Positions 47,601-61,100 of a stretch of DNA of 64,000 bases are shown here, in pieces. A program made the position numbers and the translations under genes. Under the pieces are notes generated by a model, which saw nothing but the letters and a program-made list of their open reading frames with translations, did no database searches and had not been told where the DNA came from. Every line of letters begins with the position of its first letter. Within the stretch, counting starts at the first letter, position 1. Source of the DNA: Nectonema munidae (taxonomy: Eukaryota; Nematomorpha; Nectonematoida; Nectonematidae); assembly GCA_030549495.1 (NCBI GenBank), contig JAUIRK010000885.1:1116001-1180000 (forward strand), written 5' to 3'.

Positions 47601-48774
47601 GTGATGATAACAATTCTTAATTAAAAGCACATTTTAACACATTCTATTTGCAAATATAGAGTGATGAGAATATATACTAATTAAATGCATGACAGTTATA
47701 AATAAGAGAACTAAAACCGAGTGCTATATCATCATCACGTTTTTATATGTGTAGGTAAAGTTTTACTTCAAAAGATTGTCAATCTAATTCCACGACATCT
47801 CATATATCAGGCGGCCCTTTTGCAAATTTGCTCCGATTTTTGTTTTATTACTACTACCATTTAAAAATATTATTTTTCGATTGAAAATTTGCCCAGTCAT
47901 AAAAATTTCTTTCCATATTTTAGATTAGTTAGTTATTTACGTTAGTTTCCTTATTAGTTTTTCCAGATTCATTATTTTGATCCGAAAAATTCATCCATAT
48001 AGATGGAGAAAATCAGTTCCATACGGGAGAAAAAACTTAAATGTAATAAAAAAAAATTATTTATAATTAATGCGGAAATATTTTTTTACCTTTTTCAATT
48101 TTTGTTAATAAAAATTATATCAATAAATATTTAGATTTTTTTTTTTTGAAATTTAAGATAAATTTTTTTTTCTAAGATGTTTTTTTCTTTTCAAACTTCT
48201 GGTTCAACTTTATGTATTTTAATATATTTTCGTTTATTTAATAAAATAACTAGAAATATAACAAAATAGTAAAATTGATTTATTAGATTTACACAACGCT
48301 TTTAAAAATGCTACAAGTGCCTGAAATAACAGGCAGGGAGATGTTGTCTGTAAATCAGTATTGATGCCTTATATATGAATGGGGCATCGAATAACCTATA
48401 TAAATTCAAAATTTGTATTTATATAGATTTTGTAATGTTGCATGTAAAAATTTGATAAACAAATAAAATTTGTAGAATTTACTAAGGTAATTTAGATAAA
48501 GATATCAATATATTTTTATCAGCAATTAAGCTATTTATTTATTTTTAGCTATTGATTAATTTTATTCAACGAAAACTCAAAATAAATTTAGACTAATATT
48601 TATAATATAAGTGTAACTTTTGTTAATTAGTTTTATATTACATTTACATGTCAAGTAGATATAAAATATCTTGTTCACTAAAAAGGTATGAAAGTCTCTA
48701 ACACCCCTTTATTGTTATAAACATTAACTGACGTGAGTATTATACATTTTTACTCATTAAAATTTTAACGACAT
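44661..48774. other. No gene recognised upstream of the T-box gene
   Basis: Very AT-rich spacer. One copy of a dispersed repeat of about 65 bp lies at 47011-47075. Otherwise no supported feature. Confidence 0.45.
47011..47075 (+). repeat. Dispersed repeat of about 65 bp, copy 1
   Basis: It shares TTAATTGGT, then CTGTAAAC / CTCTAAAC, then AATTAGTGTATTTTAGTTA with 49540-49603 in the same order and spacing. The core AATTAGTGTATTTTAGTTA is identical. Confidence 0.6.
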
Positions 48775-48958
48775 CTCATTGGCTTATAAAATGTCAATCA
48801 AAATGATTGATTGATTGAACGTTGACTTTACAAGTTAAAGAGTCATATCATACACCATCACTAAGAAATATCACATATCATAAAGATGAACATTGAATGT
48901 TAATATTCGCACATAAAGTAAATCTTAAATTTGATACAAAATAACAAACGAAAACAAC
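48775..48958 (+). promoter_or_regulatory. Possible T-box gene core promoter and 5' UTR
   Basis: CATTGGC (an inverted CCAAT box) is followed by TTATAAAA at 48783-48790, about 170 bp before the first ATG. Then comes a TCAATCAAAATGATTGATTG inverted repeat. The spacing fits a TATA promoter with a short 5' UTR, but in AT-rich DNA this is weak, and further upstream exons cannot be excluded. Confidence 0.3.
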
Positions 48959-49121
48959 ATGATGGATGAAAATAATACAAATTGCAAACAAATTTCGCAA
49001 GATTCCTCTCCAAAGAACAATAATATCGGAGTTATGAACTTTGGTTCTTATGCCCTACCTCCACCTATGCCTCTAGACTTGAATCTTCTAAATTCTACAG
49101 CTTTTTTATTAAGTCAACAAA
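48959..49121 (+). CDS. T-box gene exon 1 (N terminus)
   Basis: Encodes [14 protein letters not shown] through [10 protein letters not shown], an Asn/Pro/Ser-rich start with [10 protein letters not shown]. The donor is A|GTAAGA. The frame itself runs on into the intron to a stop at about 49142, so the exon end is set by the donor and the phase match to exon 2. Whether this is the first coding exon cannot be proved. Confidence 0.8.
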
Positions 49122-52100
49122 GTAAGAATTTTGTTTATATATAATGTTCTCATATTTACTTTATATTTTTAGAGAACTTCAGTCAACGAAACTTTTTCCT
49201 TAATTCGATAATAAACAACGACAAACCGATTGAAAAATGTGTCGACAAGAATATAAAAGTTACGCTTCAAAATGAAGAACTATGGAAGAAGTTTAGTAAA
49301 ATTGGAACTGAAATGATAATTACGAAATCTGGAAGGTATAGTCACTTTACTCATTACATAAAAATTTAACATTATAAATATAAATTGCCTAAGTATCAAA
49401 ATAATAATATCGACTTAGCGTTTCCACGTATAATTAAATTTCTTGTTGAACTCTAAATTTCAAATTAATCTTATTTCGCGAAACGAGTTAATCAAAAATC
49501 AATTAATATATTGTTTTCTCATCATCGTTTCATCATAATTAATTGGTAGTTTAGGGATAGGTGAGCTCTAAACCTGTAATTAGTGTATTTTAGTTATTTA
49601 ATTACTGGAACACAAGAAAATTAAATTCATTTGACACATTTATAGATTTGTTTTTACACTGGGTCCCTGCTAATAAATGAAATGTTCTCCATCTCTTTTG
49701 TGTATATAATATCTATTTTCCAATCATAAATATTTTGAAATTGAGCTCTTCCCAATTTAACTCTGGGGGCATTTGAATTTTAAGGGCCCACTTAAGAATC
49801 AAGTATGCACTCAAACAATATATAATGACTCAGTTTGAGGACCTGTGCTTGGGAGGAAAAATAGATAATTTTTTGACATGTTCGATTAATTATTGTGATT
49901 ATCGATCGACATTACTTCTGTATGATAAAATATGTGCATCTAAAATGGTATTGTAATAAGCAAGTTATTTTATCTTTCCTCTGTTTTTTACTCTGCAATT
50001 CTTATAGGAAACATTAGTATAGAAATAAATTGTTAGTGCAGCGCTATTTATTCCATATATCTTCTAATCGATGTTGATATTTGATCCGATGAATTAAAAT
50101 TTGGCTAAATCTATCTCAAAAGTGATTTTATTGTATTGAATAGCTTCAGCTTAATTTACTCTTACTTTGTGTTCGATTAAAGGTTTTCATCGATACACTA
50201 CAATTAATGTCAACAAATATTTCATCACTTGAAAAAAATTAGCAACTAGTAAATATTCTTAGGCTCATTCTGTCACTGAATATTTCTTCTTGTACTATTA
50301 ATTTGGCATTATATACTCAATTCATAGAATATTAAAAAGCAAATTTAGTTTCTTTATTATATTTTGAAAACAATTTTTTCGATAGTTAAAATATTTACAA
50401 GTTAACTTTTTAAACTATGCCTTTATAAACATCAATAAAGTGTTTACAACTTTGGTTAGTAAAGTTTACAATTTTTCAATATTTTTATTAATAAAATACT
50501 TAAATTTATATTTAACAATAAAATTATATAAAACTAAACATTTATATAATTTTTTTGTTAAATATTATATGTAAATCATATCTTATGTAGTTTTTCTAAA
50601 GTTATTAAATATATTGCAGTGGAAATAATTCGTTTTTGATAAAGTTATACATTATTGACTAATGAAAAATCGGACAGGCTTTATGAACTCCAGTGCCTTA
50701 TTTCCACAAACTTTGGTGGGGCTCAAATCACAAAGACATAACTTGGTCGATAAATTTAAAATCAGTTTAATAATGGTAAATCATTATCCATTTTTGGATA
50801 CATGGTAAGATTAGCAAGAATAATAGCATTTGACTTTATATAAACTTAGAAATTTTACAGTAACATAATTTATGCATCTTTTTCCATTTAATAGATATTT
50901 TATTTTTTTACTTAAATAAACTAAAATGTATTTTTATTTATGTAGTTGGTTAGTTGTATTGAGAATAAAAATTTTATTTTTAAACAAAAAATTTGTTAAT
51001 TTTAACTCACTAATTTACTAACTAGACGACAAAGTTACTAGCAAGTACGTATTCAAACAAACTTTCTCTTTGTTCAAAACTACAATAGAGTTTCTGTACA
51101 AAATATAATTATCTGTTATACTATACTAATTGTTGTAAGTTGTGAAATTGAGTGCGAGATTCTACTTAACAGATTTGGCCTTTAATATAATCCATCAAAT
51201 TAATATCTGAAACTCTTTGAAAAAAGTTAAAAGATAAACTAAAATACATATAATCAAGAATTTTAGCTATCTCCACCTCTTATTACCAACAAGTGTGTAA
51301 TACAACGTTCATCCTTCTCTCCATAAATGAACATATTTTGGAAACAAATGTCAAAAATTATTTGTAATTAAAATAATTATAAATAAAAACTTTTTTAAAA
51401 AAAAATTCAAGCCAAAAAATTTCATTAAACTAAAACTCATTTCACGTGATTTAGTTGTTTTAAACAAAAAGGAAACAAATTTAAACATCTAGTAATGTTT
51501 TAAATAAATCAAAGCGTATGTGTCAAATGTTTTAAAACTAAATGTGGTTTTTTTAAGAATCACTTGAAATTATTTAGTTATCCTATTTTGCCTTCACGTG
51601 TCAGTCCCCTGACTGGAAATGAAACTTTTTGGTTTATTCTAAAATAACATGTAAGGGAGTTGTTATAAATCTTAAATAAAGAGTTTTCTTTTTCTTATCT
51701 TAATCAATTAAAAAAATTTAACATTTAAAAAAGTGTCAAACTTTATTGAAACGTGTTGAGAAGCGAAAATATTCAGATCTTTAGAAAAACAAAATGCAAA
51801 GAGATGGAGTTTTTCATGGAAATAATTGGCGCTTTCTTTTCCTTGCTTGTCATATCTCTCAAGGAAAAATATGTTTATCATCTCCTTTACACAAAGTAGT
51901 GTGTCTGAAGATTAATGATACTATTGTAAAGTTTAACTTACATATTTTCGTGCCCTCTTACATAGATTAGCCTTGTTTTATTTGCTAATTTTGTCATTAT
52001 GTACGCTCAGTTTAACGCTAACACACGCATACATGTTATGATCTTCTTGTCTGAATCTCAATGAGACATCTTTTTCTCTTGGTTACGTACGAGTGTGCCT

Positions 52101-55100
52101 TGATGGCTTAAATAGCTTGACAAAGCCTTAATAAAAGTGCTCCAATATTCTCATAACTCATTCGCCTACCTCTTTATGGGAAAGTTCATATTTCATATTT
52201 TAATATCTTCTAATTAACATAATGAATACGGGTAATGTGATTTGATGATACCTTCATTTATTGTTGTACATGCACTTCGCTTACAAAAGCAAACAGCACT
52301 TGTAGCAGTGTTGCGCAAGTTGATTCATTGCGTCAATCCTGAATGTCTGAAACGCATTCCTCCCCATTACTTTGCACTCTTTATTTCCTTTGCTGCCAAT
52401 GAAATAAGCTGACGTCCAAACAAAATTTCCAAGAAAAGGGAAAATTAAAATATGCATTCTTTCCTGATTATCATTTTTCCTGCCTCATGAAAAATCACAG
52501 AAACAGACTCATACAACACGTTAAGAAAAGCGTGCATAATAATATCATTCATTCGTAATAAAAAAATGACAAACACAAATAATACACATGTATTGTATGT
52601 ATTTGTATATGCTGCATGGTAAAGATTTTAACAGAGATGGATTATTATCATTTTTGGTAAAGTGAAGAAATTGCGTTTTATGACTTTTTAGAGTGTCATG
52701 ATTATTTTAATGGCTTTTTGATGATTTTATCACCGTGGAAAAAAAGTTATGAATTTGGCTCTAACTTATCTGTGTGTTTTATTATTATAGTGTAGAGAGA
52801 AATTGTTGCAATTATATATACGAGCTTCGTTGAAATGCTTGTAGCGTGTATATGAGTCTTTGAGTTGAAAGAATTGAATTTAAGTAGAATTGAAAAGAGG
52901 GTGGTTATTGTAAAAAAAAAGAGGATGTGATATTTTATGGACGGTACACTTCAAACAAAACATAAAATGGTAGATGCCATCCAAAAAAATGACCAAATTA
53001 TCTAATGAAATGGCAAAAAGTATCACATTTTAATTTATACTTCAAATAATTATCCACAAAATAATGCTGTTGAATGTGCAAAAATCTTTTGCTTATCTTA
53101 AAATGATTGCATAAGCGGACCCTATTGAAAGAAAAGATGTACGAATATTTCATTTTGATTATTTAATTAAACAGTTTTGCAAGATAAATGTGAAATTATT
53201 TTTAATATTTTTTATATTATTAATCAAGTATAAAAAAATCTTGATTACACAACGATACTGTAACAATTTTTCGCTTAGTACTAAATATTGTTATCGAATA
53301 AAGTCATTTTTCTAATGATATTTGTTTAGCTTATTTTAAAAAAGCCTAATTTCTTTGACAAAGAAGAAGAAGAAGAAGGAAAAGAAGTTTATTTGAAACA
53401 AAACATGAGTGACACAATGATAAACATAATGTATTAATGATTATAATTTAAGTGAGTGGAATCAAACTCCATCAAAGCTGTTTGAATTAAAAAAAAGTAG
53501 AAGAATAACTCGAAATATAGAAAAATTAAAATGTGACACTTACCATAACAAAAAGACACACAACAATAATAAAAAAAATATATAAAAAAAAGAGAAAACT
53601 GTGCAATCCAAAAGGCCCATGAGCCACTTAAATGATATTGCACAAAGAAAAAAAAATAATACAATGTTAGATAATTCATAATATTCACATTAGGATTAGA
53701 AGATTTTATGGTTGCAAAAAAAGCATTCATTCACTAATAAAAATATACATAAAATTTCACAATAAGGAGTTCATGACAATAAGCACATCAAGAATCCAAT
53801 TTCTTTGACAAATTAAGAAGAAAGAAAATTTTATTGAACATTGAATATTTAGAAAAAACTACAAATACATCTTAAATATAAAGCAAAAAAGGAATAAAAC
53901 AGAAGTAATCACTGCTCTAAAGGTCATAAGTGACCGCTTGCAATGCAGAGATAAGAAATACCAGGTTAGAAGTAGTACAAGTTGTTAAAAATAAACAAGG
54001 TATGTACTATTTATATACCCTATTAAATCTATATGAAAAGGTACATTCATTTTTAGGTGCATCTTTCCCCCGCCTTGTGAACTTTTCTTAATCGTGCCTG
54101 AGATAAAATGTTACTTGTAAATTGTTTTATCGAATGTATATTTTTTTCAATCACTGATGATATATCTTATTTTAAAATATTTTTTTTTATTCGAATATTT
54201 ACGTTTTTTTTAATTTTTTTTTTAATTTGATTAATTAACTTTTTAACAATATTTATAAAATAATAATAAAATCTTCGCCTTTTAGTAATAGAATTTTGTA
54301 TTTGATACATTTCTATCCTATTTGTTCAACCAAAATTTTTAAAGAACTCATGCATGGCTTGGCTTTTACCATTTATAGTAATGAAATCTTTAAAATCTTA
54401 ATAACGTGAAATATAAAATAACAATTTTCGTTAAATTTTTTATTTGTATTACCGAATTTTAATTTAAATTAAAAATGCTTCATATGTAAAAATGATATGA
54501 TTAAAGAAAATATTGAAAATTATGCAAGCATTTTTTTTTAGGGATAATAAATTCTTTCTCAAGATCAATGAAAATATGAGTATAAGTTTCATTTAAAATA
54601 TGAAAAAGAACTCAATCTTCCGTCTCTTCTTTATAGAATTAAAAGACAAAATATGATAACTATATTTATAATATACTTAAGAAAAATATTGACATACAAA
54701 GAAAAGTTTTACCTCCAATGGCATCGCGTATTTCTTGATGTAATTCCTTACAACTTAAACTAGACTGTCATTATGGCACTTTTAGAAAAAAGTATTTCAT
54801 TAAATCTTCAATTAAAGATTGGAACAATCTACCTCAAAATAGTATGGATGCACCAACTTATTTTTAAAAATAGATTAGACTTCCATTGGAGTCATCTCAA
54901 GTTTTTACACTTGTGATATTTCATCTTATGAAAACTCAAATATCTCATTATTTGAAGTTATTATTTTTTAAATGCAATTTTCATAGGTTTGAACAACCTT
55001 CTTTTTGCTTAATAAAATATGTGATGTTATATTATAAGGAAGAGTGTGGAATTTTAAGATTTGAATAATTTTATTATATTGGCTAGGTTAAATACGGTGG

Positions 55101-58100
55101 TAAACTCACCATATGGGCATTTGAGTAATTCTTTCTGGACCGGTTTAGTAATTCCCTAAAGTATTTGTGAAAAGTGATGAATTGCCAAATTTTTACATAC
55201 TTTTCCATATTCACGTAAACTTTTTGATTATGGTGTGGTGGGAAATGCTGCGTTTGTTTGATAGTGCTGTCCTCTTTTGATTACATGGATTCTCTCAAAT
55301 CTAAAATTTTGGAAGGGTTTATATATATTTATATATTTATTTATGAATATAACGTTTTTATTATTAAAAACTTTATTTTTATAATATTATGTCGGCGCCT
55401 TCCTCTATTTTATATTTTATCATATATATATTGTAAAATGTTTATATTATTAAATTTCTGTATTGCATGGACTATAATAAGTGGGAAAAGAGATAAAGAA
55501 TTGAAAGCCAAAAGAAGTATGGCAGACAGATGCTATAAAATGTGATATACAAACAAAATTTGCCGGCCAGCTAAAATAAGTGTATACATAAATATAAAAT
55601 ATTTATGACATGCTTATTATGTCATTACATCTAAATTTTCTTTTTATACATGGTGAATATGAATTTTGAATGTAACACCGCATTATGCCGTGATTTTAGG
55701 TAAAAAAACAAACACATCATATTTTTATGGCTTTTACCATCTTGCTATATTTATATATTATCTTACACTTATAATATATATATATATATGAATGATATAA
55801 TTAAGTTTGGGAAATGATCATAAAATCTTTTTGTGTCTTTCATACATATGAATTATAGCAAGGACTAAAACATAAAAATACTTAAAAATCTTCTGGTGTG
55901 AAAATTTGAGAACAAACTTATCTATAGCATAGAATATTATTTTTAAATGGTGTTACACTGCCATTCCTTCTCCAATGTAATCATATATCACTGAAGAAAA
56001 GCGTTACTATTTAACATATTGAAAAGAGGAATTTTAACATCTGGATATCTTATTTTAACAGATAGTCTCTGTCATATGTTATATTTTTTTTCTAATATAT
56101 TTTTTCAAAACTATAAGCTTTCTAAAAATGACTTCTATGAGAACTTAAATGAAAAGATTTTAAATGGCTATTTCAGTGAGGGGCAAAAATGTTCACCCAA
56201 ATATGAGCATATAAAAATGTAAATATATAATATATATAATATTTATTTATTTTATCTGAAGGGATGTGTACATGAATTGTGCAAATGTTGAAAGAAAGTT
56301 TCAAAAAGCTACATATTGTAGAAAGAAGGAAATATAAGAATTGTAATCATAATTAAACTTTACATAAAAGAGATGAAAATATATAAATTGAATAAGATGT
56401 TTCATATTTTAAAAATATGATGAATTAACAAATTAAAACATAAATTATAGGACTATTTACAAATCAAAAGGATAAATAGTCAAGCTTATAATTTTAATAA
56501 ATTTCATTAAAAAATAAAAACAAATTTAAAATTTAGTTAATATATTTACATTTATCAAAGCTAAGCGCTATTTGGGGAAGTATGTTTCAGAAATCAAGGA
56601 GATGTATTCCAATTCAAAGTGTTTTTATGCGAAAAAATGATAAAAATCAAGATATGTCTCGCTAAAAGCTTAACATTTTAATTTCATTTTGAGTTTAGAT
56701 CTACTTTAAAGTTTTTAACGGGTTAGATATCACAAATAACAGTTGCTTAATTATTTGCAAAGAATAAATAAAATAGACAAATGTGAGATTAGAAATCGTA
56801 AGCTTACTTTTATTAAAATCTATTATTTTTAGAAGTAGATGATTGAGTCTTATGTATGTTCCCTGAGAAAATAAATATTTTATATTGTTGTTTATTCCTA
56901 CGTATGACATATGGGCCTATAGGAAATCTCACGGTTATATGTGTAAAATTAAGTTTCCTAAAAAATAATTTAAAATAAAATTGAGAATAAAAAAGGGATG
57001 AAATGCATTCAATACCAATATCACACAATTTCTCAAATTTATGTCCATCTTACAAAGTCTATCAGTTTACTTTCTTCCGTCTATTTTTTCACATATCATG
57101 TTTGCTTTCTTGCATATATTTTTCCCCTTTTATTTCTTACGTGTTCTGCATTTGTAAATAAGTATTTCATATTTCTTCTTCTTCTTATAAATTCCTTTGT
57201 TTTATATTTTTTCGAATAAAATTTTTGATATATACAGTCAACGCTTAGAAATCTGGGAATTTTTTTATGATGCTAATTTGTTCTGATAGTGAAAAATTTG
57301 AGTTCAATTGTGTTTAAATTAACTGATTTATTTTGAGTATATAAAAACTTTGTATGGTATCTAACATAGTATATGAATATCTGATCATCTATTTAAAATG
57401 TTTTTAAACGAAAAACTCGAATATAATAGGTTGTTCTAGTGTAAAACTCTCTTCCAAAAAATTCGTTTGGAAGCGGCTTGGTTAAAGAATATAAATTTTA
57501 TATTTCATATTCTAGCATTTATTTTCAAAGTTTGAGCTCATTGAGTTAATGCTTGAAAAGGCTGCGTGCTGGGAGCTGATTAGATGTTGAATAAAAATAT
57601 TGAAAGAACTTCGTGCTTAGATCTCTTCTAGACAAAAGGTCAAATGCATTCAATTAGAAAGTAGTGGGGCTCTAGGTAGAGAGAGAGAGAGAAAGAGAGA
57701 GAGAAACACTCCTCATACAAATACGCGTCTTTGTGAAGGAGGGATCGGGATGTATGTGCGTGCTGCTTCAATTCAGAGAGGTATGAATTCGCGAGAGAGA
57801 TTCATTGTGTTAACTCATGTGCAAAATATTCAGCGTTTCCATAAATCCCTAATTAGAGAAAGTATCGAGGAAAGTGTAAGTGAACACAATGAGGCAGGCA
57901 ATGCCATTCATGATATCTGACAGCGCATTTCGTGTAAATAACACAAATGAAATGAACCTTCATTGTTTACTCGCAACATCTTGCAATTAAGCATTCTTTC
58001 ATAGTTCTCTGTTAAAAATCAATTTTTTTCATGAATAACAAAAAATGCATCGTTCAGAAATGAAAATTGAGTAGGGAGAGAGATAAAACGGATATCTCGC

Positions 58101-61100
58101 AAATTACAAGGAAATATTACAATTGTCAATGCAATAACTATTTATTATGCTCTCATATGATTTTATATAGGTAATTTGGCTCCCTGACATATAACCCCAC
58201 GACTTTTGGGAGATGGACATTTCACAGACAAACATTTGGCCTATTGGCATTCGGTAGAAAAAGTAGTAAACACATACCTACTATATAACACTTTTTCTCG
58301 TACTACTAATTATAATAAGCAATCTCTCTTCGAAAAGGTTTTGCATTATAACTTTGTCTGTACCATCTCAATTGCATAAACTGACATTCCCAACTCATAC
58401 ACTATGGAGCGTCCAACTAAACCAACATTGTATAATAATATAATTAATAATCTTCTACCTTATCATTTTAAATGCTTAATGTATTGGATCCGAGTTACCC
58501 TGTTTTAAGAATATATTTTGAAATACTTTCTGATTGTCTTTGAGATTTAATTAAAAAAATTTTAATTAAAAAAATTAAAGCATAAATTTAAATTTTGAGA
58601 GCGAATTTGGCTGTGAGTCAATTTACTCCACTACTCATTTCAATCGGGCAAAAATAAAAACAAGCGTAATATATATTTTCTTACTAATAGAATTATTTCC
58701 ATGAGTATACATACATATATCAAAAATAAAAAATAAGGACTTTTTAGTTTTAATAGTTTTTTTCAAAAAAATTATATTCTTTTGTATGCTTCTTCTTGTT
58801 AAACTTGCAGCCATTTCGATGTTTATAAACAAATTACACTTATACGTTTGATCATATTTCCCCATAAAAATTTCTTAGTTCTTTCAAATTTATCGGAATG
58901 GTAGACTTGGAATATGAAATAAAAATTTCTGGACCACTCTTTTAAACTTATTTATTTTCAGGAGAATGTTTCCAATAATCAAAGTGGCAGTATCTGGTCT
59001 AAATCCGGCTTCTCGCTACATAGTTTTATTGGACATAGTTCCTGCTGACGATTGCAAGTACAAGTATCATGGAAGAGAGTGGATTGTGAATGGCAAATGT
59101 GAACCGCATGTCCAATCAAGAGTCTACATTCACACGGAATCACCGGCAACCGGGGAAGATTTGATGAAACAGTCATTGATATTTAGTAAAGTCAAACTGA
59201 CGAATAACAACCTTGACCAACAAGGACACGTAAATATTTTCTTCAAAATTTTCCGGCATATTCTAAGATTTTGTTGCTTGTATTTAAAATTTTTCGAAAA
59301 ACGATAAACAACTGCCCGATATAGCGTAGAAAGCAGACCCGTAGCCAGCGAGGGCAGGAGAGGGCTAAGCCCCCCCCCCCCTCAACTCAGATTCAGAGCC
59401 CCCCCCCCCAACCTAAAATATTTCGATACCAATAAAGGGTTCAAAAAATGGTTTATTTTTAGACTATATATAAAAATTTGGTACTTATTAGTTATCTCTT
59501 TCCCACTTTAAAATTCTTTTCACTAATTTAGTAAAAAAAAATTTTTGAATGGGGGAGAGATAACCCATAAGTACCTAAAAAATTTTTGTGAAAATATTTA
59601 GCCCCCCCCCCCCCCCCTCAAAATTTTTTCCAGCCCTCCAAATTGAAAAGTCCTAGCTACAGGCCTGGTAGAGAGATGTACGTTAGAGGGACAATTTTTT
59701 CAAACGATACATTATGCAGCGAAACTCATTTGAGTGCTTTTTTAATAAGTTAAAATATTTCATCATTATATTAGAAAATATTTGATATATTTTTATCGCT
59801 CAAGCCAGAGCATCACTTAAAAATCTTTGTCGCTCGCCTTAACGTATGTCGCTCTATCGTATATTTCGCTTCTGAGTGTCTACTCCAATGTAACAAGAAG
59901 CTTTTGGCAAGTAACCAATACTAATAGATCTAACTATCATATTGTACACATCTTGTAGAATTTCGCTTGTATATATTAGTAGTCCTCAAAGTCAGTCACT
60001 TTTTACAGGTTTATCAAAATAATCAAAATTATCGATATATTTATTACCAGTTTTAAAATCTCTATATTTAATAAATTTTATAAATTTATAAAAATAAAAA
60101 ATTAGAAAAAATTACAAAACATTTTCCTGTTTCTTAGTAAAGGATAAATAAGAGCTACAAACTTTGAATCTGAAAAGCCAATAAAGTTTGGTTCAAAAAC
60201 GCGATTTTTATATAAAGAAATGGAGTTCTTAGTATAGATATTTATACTTTTCCACATTTTTACTTGTTTCTTTTCAAACTTTTAGTAAACTTTTTGTTAC
60301 CCCTTTATTAAAACTATTATTTAGGGTATTTTTTATACTTTACTATTACAGTTTGTTTTTACTGAAATATATGTTATGCTTATTTTCCATATGATATAGA
60401 CTCGATAAATATAGAAAACATAACTTTAGTGTAGAATTCATTTATTATTTATTTTTCTATGGATTGCAAGAATACTTTAAAATTTTTGAAAAGTCTCTGG
60501 AGTACGAAATTCAGGTTTTGTGATACATGAATATAGTAATACGTAAATTGGTTTGAATCTGCAGAGTTCATTTTAAAGGAAAATTTATTATTTTTTAGAT
60601 TGTTCTTAACTCAATGCACAAATATCAGCCAAGAATTCACATAGTGCAATCAGACAATTTCATGAGCATCAATTTGAGCAACTTCAACACCTTTATTTTT
60701 AAAGACACTAAATTTATTGCAGTCACAGCTTACCAAAACGAAAAAGTAACACTTTTTTTTACAATTGTTTATTTTTTCTGTGTTAATGCATTTTTGTCAT
60801 AACAAAAAGATACAGAATTCCACATTTTATCTTTAAACATTTCAAAATGGAATGATAGAAACTGAATAGCAATAAATATTTCTTTTAGAAGCTTAATCTT
60901 ATCATTTTATTTTGGGATGAATTTTTTTAATATTTTCTAATTGAGGATTTTATTTGCAAATTTTAAAATTAATAATCATCTCATTTTAAACAGAAAAAAT
61001 CGAAAGCTGGGCAATGTGAAATTTCTTATAAAAATAATTTTTTGATTGTAATAGGTCGAAAAAATATTATTTTTAATAAAAATGTCATTTTCTTTCAATT

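Noticed and set aside
58635-58865. 76-codon minus-strand frame just before T-box exon 3
   Set aside because: Lys/Phe/Ile-rich translation of AT-rich intron DNA; no splice or family support.
58979-59176. Minus-strand frame over T-box exon 3
   Set aside because: Antisense shadow of a strongly conserved exon.
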